18,294 nucleotides of DNA from Brevundimonas sp. UBA7635 (GCA_002483865.1 DLIT01000082.1:974-19267), one strand, 5' to 3'. Positions 9,531 through 17,453 are shown, counted from the first letter of the stretch. Notes: a model not told the origin generated them from the sequence alone. A program made the numbers and translations.

Positions 9531-10604
9531 GTGGCGTTTCGCGACGGACCATTCGAAAATCTAAAGGTGCCGCTGGCCTGGACGGCCGCGGTCGTGGTCG
9601 TCGTCGGCCTGATTGTCTCGATCATCCTGCTGTTCGGGGATACCCGGTCGCGTCATGGGACGGACGGGCTTGCCCCGGTCAGGGCCGGGTTTGAGGCGGG
9701 TGCCACCCCCGTCGGGACGGTCCTGGCTGCCCCGGTGCGCTGGACGGGTAATGTCGTTGACTATGTTCGCGGCTACTTTTTCGCCATTTCGGAGAACCGC
9801 CGCCTGAAGGCCGAACTGCTGGAAATGCAGGGCTGGCGTGACGATGCCCTGGCGCTCAAGAACATCAATGCCCGCTATGAAGAGATGCTGGGCATCCGAA
9901 CTGATCCGCCCATCGACATGGTTACTGGTGTGGCCATCACCGATGCCCGGGGACCCTTTGCCCGCGCCCGCCTGCTGAACATCGGCAATGGCAAGGGTGT
10001 GCGGATCGGTAATCCGGTTCTAAGCGAGCACGGTCTGGTCGGTCGCATCATTGGCACTTCGCCGGTTCACAGCCGAATGCTGCTGCTGACGGATGTATCG
10101 TCACGCATCCCTGTTCTGGTCGAGCGGACAGACGCACGCGCCATCCTGACCGGGGACGGCAGTGGCAATCCACGTCTGGACTATGTACGCGGCTCTGACG
10201 CGGTGCGAGACGGTGATCGCATTCTGAGCTCAGGCGATGGTGGTGGCTTCCCCCGAGGCCTGCCGGTCGGTGTCGCGGCCAAGGGGCTGGACGGGACCTG
10301 GCGGGTCAAGTTGTTCAGCGATCGGGCCCCCATCGACTATGTCCGCATCCTGCTGTTTCAGAGCTTTGGCCAGCTGGCTGACCAGGAAGCGTTGAACGCA
10401 CCGCCGCTGGCGGCTGTGGCCACGGCCCCGGCTCCCGATGCGGTCCAGGCTGCGGCTATCCAGGACGTGGCGACCCGCCGCGCCGCCGCTGCCGAAGCCT
10501 CAGCCGAGCGTGTCCGCGCTGCAAACGCTGCCGCATCTGCGTCTGGAGAAGCGTCAGCGTCAGCGTCAGCCCCCGCGTCAACGCCTCCCGGAGGTCTGGA
10601 GTGA
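9531..10604 (+). CDS. mreC: Rod-shape-determining protein MreC
   Basis: The 357-residue protein is a bitopic inner-membrane protein whose periplasmic part forms filaments and activates PBP2. It has a short cytoplasmic N-terminus (MAFRDGPFENLKVP), one membrane helix at about 15-34, and a coiled coil near 82-110 (around ENRRLKAELLEMQ). The beta-barrel core contains GVAITDARGPFARARLLNIG, LVGRIIGTSPVHSRMLLLTD and GDRILSSGDGGGFPRGLPVG, all typical of MreC. After about residue 295 comes a roughly 60-residue tail of Ala, Ser and Pro, partly encoded by a perfect hexanucleotide repeat; it is not part of the conserved fold. The GTG start is fixed by GGAAGG. Its TGA stop overlaps the GTG start of mreD. 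Confidence 0.97.
   Translation: MAFRDGPFENLKVPLAWTAAVVVVVGLIVSIILLFGDTRSRHGTDGLAPVRAGFEAGATPVGTVLAAPVRWTGNVVDYVRGYFFAISENRRLKAELLEMQGWRDDALALKNINARYEEMLGIRTDPPIDMVTGVAITDARGPFARARLLNIGNGKGVRIGNPVLSEHGLVGRIIGTSPVHSRMLLLTDVSSRIPVLVERTDARAILTGDGSGNPRLDYVRGSDAVRDGDRILSSGDGGGFPRGLPVGVAAKGLDGTWRVKLFSDRAPIDYVRILLFQSFGQLADQEALNAPPLAAVATAPAPDAVQAAAIQDVATRRAAAAEASAERVRAANAAASASGEASASASAPASTPPGGLE
10551..10568 (+). repeat. Hexanucleotide tandem repeat (GCGTCA x3) in the mreC tail
   Basis: Three perfect GCGTCA units, continuing partly into GC, encode the alternating Ala-Ser stretch near the end of MreC. The unit length is a multiple of three, so changes in copy number would lengthen or shorten the tail without a frameshift. 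Confidence 0.85.
10590..10594 (+). promoter_or_regulatory. Ribosome binding site of mreD inside mreC
   Basis: GGAGG with a 6-base spacer precedes the GTG at 10601. It lies within the last codons of mreC and supports the overlapping start. Confidence 0.8.
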
Positions 10605-11119
10605 GACGGGCGATCACGGTGCGTATGGTCGGTCCGATGCAGTGGATCGGCTATCCGGCCCTGGTTGCCATGGCTGTGACCGTTCTGCTGGCCATTCCGC
10701 TGCGCCTGTTTGGGTTCAGCCTGCCCGAGCCAGTCCTGCCGCTGGTCCTGGCCTTTGCCTGGCCGCTGATCCGACCGTCGCTGCTGGGACCCACGGTTCT
10801 GTTCGGGCTGGGCTTGTTCCTCGACTTCTTCTGGGGCGGTGCGGCGGGGCTGTGGCCGCTGGCGCTGCTGGCTGTGTATGGCACCGTCCTGATCGCATCG
10901 CGCTTTATGGCGGGGCAGGCAACCATGGTGCTGTTCGTTCTGTATGTCTCGTCGACCTGTCTGGCCTTCTTTCTGGCCCATATGGTGATGACGGTTAAAA
11001 CCGGTAATGCCGCAAGCCTGGTGGCGGTGGCGGGGCAGATGATTCCGACCCTGCTGCTGTTCCCCTTGGCGGACTGGCTGATCCAGACCTTTGACGATGC
11101 CGACGTGCGGTTCAGATGA
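10601..11119 (+). CDS. mreD: Rod-shape-determining protein MreD
   Basis: The 172-residue polytopic membrane protein is a partner of MreC and PBP2/RodA in the elongasome. Hydrophobic segments near 17-36, 43-57, 64-80, 84-101, 107-127 and 140-158 fit the usual five to six helices, and LDFFWGG resembles the conserved loop of the family. MreD proteins are poorly conserved; the assignment rests on topology, length and position between mreC and PBP2. The GTG start shares a GTGA overlap with the mreC stop and has a good ribosome site, which suggests translational coupling. Confidence 0.93.
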   Translation: MRRAITVRMVGPMQWIGYPALVAMAVTVLLAIPLRLFGFSLPEPVLPLVLAFAWPLIRPSLLGPTVLFGLGLFLDFFWGGAAGLWPLALLAVYGTVLIASRFMAGQATMVLFVLYVSSTCLAFFLAHMVMTVKTGNAASLVAVAGQMIPTLLLFPLADWLIQTFDDADVRFR

Positions 11120-13101
11120 GCAGCGAACCCCATATCTTCTTTTCCGACGTCAATGAGCGGCAGGGATCATTCCTGCGGCGTACCCTCCTGTTGGGCGGGG
11201 CAACGCTTTTCGGGGTCACGGCCCTGACCGGACGGCTGGCCCAATTGCAGCTGTTTAAGTCCGAAGAATACGCGACCCTGGCCACCAACAATCAGTTCAA
11301 CTTCCGACTGGTGCCGCCGCCGCGTGGTCTGATTAAGGACCGCAACGGGGTGATCCTTGCGGGAAATCGGCCCAGCTTCCGCGTCCTGGTCATCCGCGAC
11401 GAGACCAAGGATCTGGATCAGACCCTGGACCTGCTGGGACGTCTGCTGCCCGACACGGTGGATCGTCGCCGGACCATCATCCGCGAGGTCAATGCCGCGC
11501 CGCGCTTTTCACCGGTTCCGGTCAAGAGCGATCTGAGCTGGGAGGAATTCTCACGCGTAAATCTGCACGCGAGCGAGTTGCCAGGCGTCATGGCCGACAT
11601 GAACGAGGCGCGTTATTATCCGCACGGTGGTGCCTATGCCCACGTGGTTGGCTATGTCGCCAAGGTCTCGGACAATGACGTCAAGGCCATTCGCGAGAAG
11701 GGCGAAAGCCCGCCCGCCATCCTGTTCAACCCAGGCTTCCGTATCGGACGCCAGGGGCTGGAGCGGTCGCTGGACGAGGACCTGAGAGGCGAAGCCGGCG
11801 GCAAGCGGGTCGAGGTCAATGCGCGCGGCCGCGTGGTCGCCGAAGACATCCCCGGCTCCAAGCCTGCTATCCAGGGCAAGGAGGTCATCCTGACGCTGGA
11901 CCATGACGTCCAGCAGCGCGCGCTTGAAGTCTTTGGCGAGGAATCAGGCAGCATCGTCGTGATGGACGTCCGCAATGGCGACATCCTGGCCATGGTGTCC
12001 TCGCCATCATTCGATCCCAACCTGTTCGTGTCGGGCGTGCCGGGACCGATCTATCGCGCCTGGATGGACTATGAGCGCCGCCCCCTGACCGACAAGGCTG
12101 TGGGCGGGGTGTTCGCGCCCGGCTCGACCTTCAAGCCGATAACCGGCCTGGCGGCCCTGATGCGCGGAGCCAATCCGGATCGACGCATTACCTGTTCCGG
12201 AGGCTATTACCTGGGGCGTCGCTTTGCTTGTCACGCCTCCCACGGCCCGCAGGACATGCGCGATGCCATCAAGAACTCGTGCAACGTCTACTTCATGACC
12301 CTGGCGGTCGAGATGGGGCCTGACGCGATCGCCGAGGTGGCGCGCGAAATGGGCTTTGGCCAGACTTTTGATATCGGGATCGGCGGGCAAAAGGCCGGGC
12401 TGGTGCCTGACCGCGAATGGCGGCGCAGGAACCCGGTGCGCGGCGACGCCAATTGGTATCCCGGTGAGAACCCGAGCTATGGGATCGGGCAGGGGGCCTT
12501 GACCGTCAATGGCCTGCAACTGGCCGTCTATACGGCGCGGCTGGCGAATGGGCGCAAGGCCGTGATGCCGCGGTTGATCAAATCCGTGGGCGGGGTGGAG
12601 CGGCCTGCGGTGGGGGGCGACAAGGATCTGCCGTTCCCTCCTGAAATGCTGGCCGTTCTGCGCGACGGCATGAACCGGGTGACGGACGTCGGGGGCACCG
12701 GCTTTCGCAACAGTCAGCTGGGACTTGGCCCCGTCCGCATGGCGGGCAAGACGGGCACGGCTCAGGCTCGCAACTATGGTTCCGGCTCGCGCAAGGGGGC
12801 AGGCAGGCCGTGGGACCAGAAGGATCATAACCTCTTCATTGCCTATGCGCCGATTGATAATCCCCGTTATGCCGTCTCGGTCATTGTCCAGCATGGCGGC
12901 ATGGGCGGCGGCACGGCCGGTGCGCCGCGCGCGCGCGAAGTCATGAAGGTCGCCTTGTTGAAGGACCCGGAAATCCGCCGCCGTATCGAACAGGCCGGCT
13001 TTGCCGAGACGACTGATCCGGGTGCGCACGAAGCTCCGGCCACGGATGCTGCCGCTGAAGCCCCATCCAATACGGCCCAGCTGAGCGAGGTGTCGCAGTG
13101 A
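11116..13101 (+). CDS. mrdA: Penicillin-binding protein 2 (elongation-specific transpeptidase)
   Basis: The 661-residue class B penicillin-binding protein crosslinks new peptidoglycan during elongation together with RodA. It has a cytoplasmic N-terminus, a membrane helix at about 21-39 (RTLLLGGATLFGVTALTG), and a pedestal/dimerisation domain with the phrase PPPRGLIKDRNG (67-78). The transpeptidase domain carries all three motifs: S337-T-F-K340 in GSTFKPITG, S388-C-N390, and K545-T-G547 in AGKTGTAQ. The last 40 residues are rich in Ala, Glu and Pro and probably disordered. The ATG start overlaps the mreD stop (ATGA) and lacks a strong ribosome site, so translation is likely coupled. Confidence 0.98.
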   Translation: MSSEPHIFFSDVNERQGSFLRRTLLLGGATLFGVTALTGRLAQLQLFKSEEYATLATNNQFNFRLVPPPRGLIKDRNGVILAGNRPSFRVLVIRDETKDLDQTLDLLGRLLPDTVDRRRTIIREVNAAPRFSPVPVKSDLSWEEFSRVNLHASELPGVMADMNEARYYPHGGAYAHVVGYVAKVSDNDVKAIREKGESPPAILFNPGFRIGRQGLERSLDEDLRGEAGGKRVEVNARGRVVAEDIPGSKPAIQGKEVILTLDHDVQQRALEVFGEESGSIVVMDVRNGDILAMVSSPSFDPNLFVSGVPGPIYRAWMDYERRPLTDKAVGGVFAPGSTFKPITGLAALMRGANPDRRITCSGGYYLGRRFACHASHGPQDMRDAIKNSCNVYFMTLAVEMGPDAIAEVAREMGFGQTFDIGIGGQKAGLVPDREWRRRNPVRGDANWYPGENPSYGIGQGALTVNGLQLAVYTARLANGRKAVMPRLIKSVGGVERPAVGGDKDLPFPPEMLAVLRDGMNRVTDVGGTGFRNSQLGLGPVRMAGKTGTAQARNYGSGSRKGAGRPWDQKDHNLFIAYAPIDNPRYAVSVIVQHGGMGGGTAGAPRAREVMKVALLKDPEIRRRIEQAGFAETTDPGAHEAPATDAAAEAPSNTAQLSEVSQ

Positions 13102-14255
13102 CCGCCTCTGCCCTGACCCGGCCAGGTGAACGTGACCGACTATCGGTCAAGCTGGCCCAGCTGGATTGGCGAGTCATCATACTGCTGACGGTGCTGGCGG
13201 GCATAGGCACGGCCATGCTTTATTCGATTGCGGGACAGACCTGGTCGCCGTGGGCCTGGAAGCACGCCCTTCGTTTCGGCGTCCTGATGCTGGCCATGAT
13301 CAGCCTAGCCATGATCCATCCGAAGTGGTGGTTCCATGCAGCCTATCCGCTTTATGGCTTTGTGCTGATGCTGGTCCTGCTGATCGAGTTCACCCCGCTG
13401 GGTTATACGGCGGGCGGTGCCAAGAATTGGCTGAACCTGGGCTTTATCCGCATCCAGCCCGCCGAGTTCGTCAAGATCGGCCTCGTCCTGGCCCTGGCGC
13501 GCTGGTACCACAGCCATTCGGCCCAGGAGGCGCGCTGGTCCTGGAAGCTGCTGGTTCCCGCAGGCCTTATCGGCGTGCCCTTCGTGTTGATCGCCAAGCA
13601 GCCGGACCTGGGCTCGGCCATGGTGATTGGCCTGACGGGGGCGGCGGTCATGTTCATGGCGGGCCTGAGCTGGCGGATCATCGCCGCAGGGGCAGCGGCT
13701 GCGGTCGCCATCATCCCGCCGTTCGTCATGTTCTTCATGCACGATTATCAGCGCAACCGCGTGCTGACCTTCCTCAATCCAGAGGCCGATCCGTCTGGCA
13801 CGGGCTATAATATCATCCAGTCCAAGATTGCCCTGGGCTCGGGCGGGTTCCTGGGCAAGGGCTATGGCCTGGGCAGCCAGAGCCAGCTGGAGTTCCTGCC
13901 CGAACGCCATACGGACTTCATCTTCTCGACCGTCTCGGAAGAGTTCGGCTTTGTCGGCTCGTTTACGGTCCTGGCCTGTTTCGTGGCCCTGATCCTGATC
14001 TCGCTGCGGATTGCCTCGCTGTCGCACAGCCATTTTGGCCGGATCGGTGCCGCAGGCATGACGGCCTTTGTGGCCATGTTTGTCCTGATCAACGGGGCCA
14101 TGGTCATGGGGCTGGCTCCGGTCGTGGGTGTGCCCATGCCGCTGCTGTCCTATGGCGGGTCCTCGATGATGACGGTGATGATCGGCTTTGGCCTGATCAT
14201 GTCGACCCACGTGCACCGCTACGTCGAACTTCCCAAGGGGCACGGGCTTTTCTGA
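13098..14255 (+). CDS. mrdB: RodA, SEDS peptidoglycan glycosyltransferase
   Basis: The 385-residue SEDS-family protein polymerises lipid II into glycan strands, working with PBP2. It has about ten membrane helices. Conserved phrases include GGAKNWLNLGFIRIQPAEFVK (106-126), KQPDLGSA (167-174), GYNIIQSKIALGSGG (236-250) and PERHTDFIFSTVSEEFGF. D273 in that last phrase corresponds to the aspartate needed for SEDS activity, and PLLSYGGSS lies near the end. All expected residues are present. The GTG start overlaps the PBP2 stop (GTGA) and has GAGG 7 bases upstream. It ends 26 bp before the next plus-strand gene. Confidence 0.98.
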   Translation: MTASALTRPGERDRLSVKLAQLDWRVIILLTVLAGIGTAMLYSIAGQTWSPWAWKHALRFGVLMLAMISLAMIHPKWWFHAAYPLYGFVLMLVLLIEFTPLGYTAGGAKNWLNLGFIRIQPAEFVKIGLVLALARWYHSHSAQEARWSWKLLVPAGLIGVPFVLIAKQPDLGSAMVIGLTGAAVMFMAGLSWRIIAAGAAAAVAIIPPFVMFFMHDYQRNRVLTFLNPEADPSGTGYNIIQSKIALGSGGFLGKGYGLGSQSQLEFLPERHTDFIFSTVSEEFGFVGSFTVLACFVALILISLRIASLSHSHFGRIGAAGMTAFVAMFVLINGAMVMGLAPVVGVPMPLLSYGGSSMMTVMIGFGLIMSTHVHRYVELPKGHGLF

Positions 14256-14281
14256 TTGGAATATGAAGCTAGGCTGGTCCT

Positions 14282-14794
14282 ATGACCGATCAAACGCCTA
14301 AGCCCCAAGCCGCCCCTTCCACTTCCGCGCAGATTCCGGCTGCGGTGCCCGTAGCGGACGCCTCAATGTTTTCGGACTGCGGTGACACGCCGTGTCCGCA
14401 GCCGGTCATGGCCGATCCCAGGAACCAGGCCGCCGTTCACACCGATGGCTTGAGGATGCGGAACAATCCGGCCGAATGGGCCTTTGTCCGCCTGTCCAAG
14501 CTGATCCAGGAGTTCGAGGACAATCTGGACAAGGATGAGGAGATCGGTGCCAGCGTCGTGGGCCTGCCCGGCACCGGCACCATGCAAATCGTGGATGTCG
14601 GTTTCTGGGGACCCGATCTGATCATCTTCTTTGGCCGTAATGGCGACGGCAAACCGGTTCGGCTGATCCAGCACTATACCCAGGCCAATGTCCTGCTGAG
14701 CGCCGTCAAAAAACCCGAGGAGCGCGAGGCCCGCCGCATCGGCTTCCAACTGAACGAGTTGGTCGGCCGCACCAATCCCGAGCCGGGTCAGTAG
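14282..14794 (+). CDS. Conserved protein of unknown function (DUF6173-like)
   Basis: The 170-residue soluble protein has no signal peptide or membrane helix. Residues 1-55 are low in complexity (Pro, Ala, Gln) and hold the only two cysteines, C33 and C38, in CGDTPC. Residues 60-156 form the conserved part: NPAEWAFVRLSKLIQEFE (62-79), DEEIGASVVG, QIVDVGFWGPDLIIFFG (102-118) and RLIQHYTQANVLLSAVKK (127-144). I recall this pattern as the DUF6173 family, found mostly in alphaproteobacteria, but I cannot confirm it. No function is known to me. It starts 26 bp after rodA on the same strand and is followed by a strong hairpin, so it probably ends the rod operon transcript. Whether it has a role in cell shape is an open inference. 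Confidence 0.75.
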   Translation: MTDQTPKPQAAPSTSAQIPAAVPVADASMFSDCGDTPCPQPVMADPRNQAAVHTDGLRMRNNPAEWAFVRLSKLIQEFEDNLDKDEEIGASVVGLPGTGTMQIVDVGFWGPDLIIFFGRNGDGKPVRLIQHYTQANVLLSAVKKPEEREARRIGFQLNELVGRTNPEPGQ

Positions 14795-14801
14795 AAAGCA
14801 G

Positions 14802-14830
14802 GGTCCGGTCGGCCGCGGGGCGACCGGACC
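14802..14830. terminator. Perfect 10-bp hairpin between convergent genes, no T-tract
   Basis: GGTCCGGTCG (14802-14811) and CGACCGGACC (14821-14830) are perfect inverted repeats around a 9-base loop. The hairpin sits in the 47-bp gap between the ends of the DUF6173-like gene and the aminopeptidase gene. It lacks a U-tract on either strand, so it would be a non-canonical terminator or an mRNA 3'-end stabiliser for both transcripts. Confidence 0.65.
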
Positions 14831-14841
14831 GCCGCAACCCG

Positions 14842-15816
14842 CTAGAGGCTCGCGGCCCAGTCGGTGCCGCGTACCAGACTATCGATGATGCCGGGCTCGC
14901 TGGAGGCGTGGCCCGCGTCGCCGACAACGTCCAGGTGGGCCTCGGGCCAGGCGCGGTGCAGGGCCCAGGCCCCCGATATCGGCGTCACCACGTCAAAGCG
15001 ACCCTGCGCGATCCAGCACGGGATGTGGCGGATGGTGTCGACGTTTTCCAGGATCCAGTTTTCGCTGTCGAAAAAGCCGCCGTTGGTAAAGTACCAGTTC
15101 TCGATCCGGGCAAAGGCCACGGCGAACTCGGCATCGGCGAACTTGTCCGGGCGGCCCGACGGTCCCTGGACGCTGACGGTTTCACCCTCCCAGCTGGACC
15201 AGGCCACGGCACAGCGATTGCGCTCTTCAATATCGTCACCCAGCAGACGCCGATTATAGGCAGCCATCAGGTCACCGCGCTCGGCCTCGGGTATCGGGGC
15301 CAGGAACCGCTCCCAGGCGTCCGGGAAGATCATCGAGGCCCCGTCCTGGTAGAACCAGTGCAGTTCCTTCCTGGTCAGCAGGAAGATGCCGCGTAGCACC
15401 AGGGCCCGGCAGCGATCCGGGTGCCTGATGGCATAGGTCAGCGACAGGGTAGAGCCCCAGGACCCGCCAAAGACGACCCACCTGTCGATGCCAAGCTGCT
15501 CGCGCAGGCGCTCGATGTCGGCCACCAGATCCCAGGTGGTGTTGTTTTCCAGGCTGGCGTTGGGTCGCGACAGGCCACAGCCGCGCTGATCGAACATGAT
15601 GATGCGGTATTTCGCCGGATCGAAATAGCGGCGCATCCCCGGATTGACCGCCCCGCCCGGGCCACCGTGCAGGACGATGACAGGGATGCCATGGGGATTG
15701 CCGCTCTCCTCGAAATAGATCTCATGGATGCTGTCAGTCTGCATCCAGCCGGAGGCATAGGCCTCAAGCTCGGGGAAGAGGTCGCGACGCGGGGTTTCGA
15801 TCACTGGAAAGGCCAT
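14842..15816 (-). CDS. pip: Prolyl aminopeptidase (proline iminopeptidase, peptidase S33)
   Basis: The 324-residue cytoplasmic alpha/beta hydrolase removes N-terminal proline from peptides. The family landmarks are intact: the oxyanion-hole motif HGGPGG (50-55), FDQRGCGLSRP (75-85), the nucleophile elbow GGSWGS with S119, the acid D275 in GRFDVVTP and the base H303 in AGHASSEP. Its length fits the family (about 310-330). NWYFTNGGFF (240-249) is typical of the cap region. The ATG at 15816 has no strong ribosome site but matches the expected N-terminus. It starts 31 bp after the DUF423 gene stop, so the two probably share a transcript, and it ends at the hairpin shared with the DUF6173-like gene. 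Confidence 0.96.
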   Translation of the reverse strand: MAFPVIETPRRDLFPELEAYASGWMQTDSIHEIYFEESGNPHGIPVIVLHGGPGGAVNPGMRRYFDPAKYRIIMFDQRGCGLSRPNASLENNTTWDLVADIERLREQLGIDRWVVFGGSWGSTLSLTYAIRHPDRCRALVLRGIFLLTRKELHWFYQDGASMIFPDAWERFLAPIPEAERGDLMAAYNRRLLGDDIEERNRCAVAWSSWEGETVSVQGPSGRPDKFADAEFAVAFARIENWYFTNGGFFDSENWILENVDTIRHIPCWIAQGRFDVVTPISGAWALHRAWPEAHLDVVGDAGHASSEPGIIDSLVRGTDWAASL

Positions 15817-15847
15817 GTCTGAGAGTGGGATGGGTCGTGTTGACGGG

Positions 15848-16225
15848 TCAAGAGGCCGAGCGACGGTGACGCAGGGCCGCCAGCAGCAGCATGCCCCAGC
15901 CGATGATCATCAAGGCACCGCCCACAGGGGCTACGGCCCCCATGAAGGACAGGCCAGCCAGGGCGATCAGGGCCAGGGCCAGGCTGAAGACCAGGCCTCC
16001 GACACTGGCCAGCCACCCACCTAAGACCACGCCGGACAGACTGCGGCCCAACAGGGCGCAGGCGACGGCCAGGGCGGCATGGACCATCTGATACTGGGCA
16101 CCGGTTGTCAGCAGGGCCTTGGCTTCTGGCCCGACACTATGGGCCCCAAAGGCTCCCAGCGCGACAGCCAGGGCACCATTGGCGGCAGCAAACACCAGAA
16201 GGGAGCGGTTCGCAGTCACAGTCAT
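15848..16225 (-). CDS. DUF423 family small membrane protein
   Basis: The 125-residue protein has four hydrophobic segments (about 8-26, 42-59, 65-84 and 92-113). The N-terminal phrase AANGALAVALGAFGAHS matches the DUF423/YgdD family, and TGAQYQMVHAALAV is another conserved stretch. The role of the family is unknown. I chose ATG 16225; a TTG two codons earlier (16231) is possible. Neither has a clear ribosome site. It is the first gene of a short minus-strand unit with the prolyl aminopeptidase and is divergent from the MFS permease across 49 bp. Confidence 0.92.
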   Translation of the reverse strand: MTVTANRSLLVFAAANGALAVALGAFGAHSVGPEAKALLTTGAQYQMVHAALAVACALLGRSLSGVVLGGWLASVGGLVFSLALALIALAGLSFMGAVAPVGGALMIIGWGMLLLAALRHRRSAS

Positions 16226-16231
16226 GGCCAA

Positions 16232-16241
16232 GGTCTAGACC
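16232..16241. promoter_or_regulatory. 10-bp palindrome in a divergent intergenic region
   Basis: GGTCTAGACC is a perfect palindrome, 6 bp upstream of the DUF423 start and 33 bp upstream of the permease start. Its position between divergent genes would suit a shared operator, but no regulator gene is nearby. Confidence 0.35.
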
Positions 16242-16274
16242 ACATCAGCGCCAGAGTCTGCTATCGGAACCGGC

Positions 16275-17453
16275 ATGACGTCCGCCCCACGCCTTGCCCT
16301 TCAATACAGTCTGTTGTTCGCCGCCAACGGCGTGACCCTGCCGTTCGCCGGGCTTTGGCTGAAGGCCCAGGGGCTGTCGGGCGGCGAGATCGGTGCGCTG
16401 CTGGCCCTGCCCATGTTCGGGCGTCTGATTACCGGGCCGATGCTGGCGGTCTGGGCTGACGGCTTTCGCTATCGGCGCACGCCCATTGCCTTCCTGGGGT
16501 TGGCCATGGCGGCGGGCTATGGCGGGGCAGGCCTGGTCGAGGGCTTCTGGCTTTGGGCCCTGTTCTGGTTCATCGGGGCCACGGCGGCCGCAGCTCTGAT
16601 CCCTCTTGGCGATGTCCTGACGCTGCGGGTCGCCCGACGCGAGGGGTTCAGCTTTGCCCTGCCACGCGGCTTCGGGTCGGCAGCCTTTGTCCTGACCAAT
16701 GTGGTTATGGGCGTGGTCCTGTCGCGTCTTTCCGCTGATGCGGTCATTGTCGTAAGCACGGCAGCGGCCCTGCTGATCGCCGTCACCGCCTGGCGCTGCC
16801 TGCCGCCTGAGCCGGTGCATGATGGTCCCGCCCCCGCCGGGTGGGAGCGGTTTCGCGGCCTGGGTGCCCTGTTGCGCGACCGTCTGTTCATGACGGCCAT
16901 CTTTGCCGTAGGGGCCATTCAGGCCACGCACGGCTTCTATTACGGCTTCTCGGCCATCGCCTGGAAGCTGCAAGGCGTGTCGGAAACCGTGACAGGCCTG
17001 CTCTGGGCCTTTTCCGTTTTGGTCGAGATTCTGTTCATGTGGGTGATCGAGCCGTGGCGTCGCCGTCTGGGCATCGGGCCTTGGGCCCTGCTGATGATCG
17101 GGGCGGGTGCGGCCGTGGTGCGTTGGACGGTCCTGGCCTTTGCGCCGCCGCTGTGGGCATTGTGGCCGCTGCAGAGTCTGCACGCCCTGACCTTTGCTGC
17201 CACCTATCTGGCCGGGGTGCAGATGGTCGAGCGCCTGTGCCCCGGACATAGCCATACAGCCGCCCAGACCCTGGGCTCGGTGCTGTCGGGTGGCCTGCTG
17301 ATCGGCCTGGCCACGGCGGTGTCGGGTCCGCTTTATGATGCCATCGGGTTGAAGGGCTATCTGGCCATGGCGCTGCTGGCCCTGGTCGGGGCCCTGGCTG
17401 GCCTGCGCCTGCGCACAGTCTTCACGCCCACCGGTCTCAAGCCGCTAGGCTAA
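16275..17453 (+). CDS. MFS permease (HcaT/MFS_1-like group)
   Basis: The 392-residue inner-membrane protein has about twelve hydrophobic helices. The N-terminus (LALQYSLLFAANGVTLPFAGLWLKAQG, split here as residues 7-33) and the TM2-TM3 loop ADGFRYRRTP resemble the HcaT-like branch (PF12832). That branch includes the E. coli 3-phenylpropionate permease and LacY-like sugar transporters. FSFALPRGFGSAAFVL (125-140) corresponds to the RxxGSxGF-type motif of the group. The substrate cannot be read from the sequence. It has no strong ribosome site before ATG 16275. Its 3' end overlaps the convergent C15-like gene by 9 bp, and no terminator is visible there. Confidence 0.88.
   Translation: MTSAPRLALQYSLLFAANGVTLPFAGLWLKAQGLSGGEIGALLALPMFGRLITGPMLAVWADGFRYRRTPIAFLGLAMAAGYGGAGLVEGFWLWALFWFIGATAAAALIPLGDVLTLRVARREGFSFALPRGFGSAAFVLTNVVMGVVLSRLSADAVIVVSTAAALLIAVTAWRCLPPEPVHDGPAPAGWERFRGLGALLRDRLFMTAIFAVGAIQATHGFYYGFSAIAWKLQGVSETVTGLLWAFSVLVEILFMWVIEPWRRRLGIGPWALLMIGAGAAVVRWTVLAFAPPLWALWPLQSLHALTFAATYLAGVQMVERLCPGHSHTAAQTLGSVLSGGLLIGLATAVSGPLYDAIGLKGYLAMALLALVGALAGLRLRTVFTPTGLKPLG

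Noticed and set aside
12007..14243. Long minus-strand frames opposite mrdA and rodA
   Set aside because: They are antisense to genes with intact, well-known motifs. Their translations are rich in His, Arg, Asp and Gln, as expected from reverse frames of GC-rich membrane-protein genes.
16245..17255. Minus-strand frame of 336 codons opposite the MFS permease
   Set aside because: The plus strand encodes a twelve-helix transporter. The reverse frame is Gln/Gly/Arg-rich and shows no domain.
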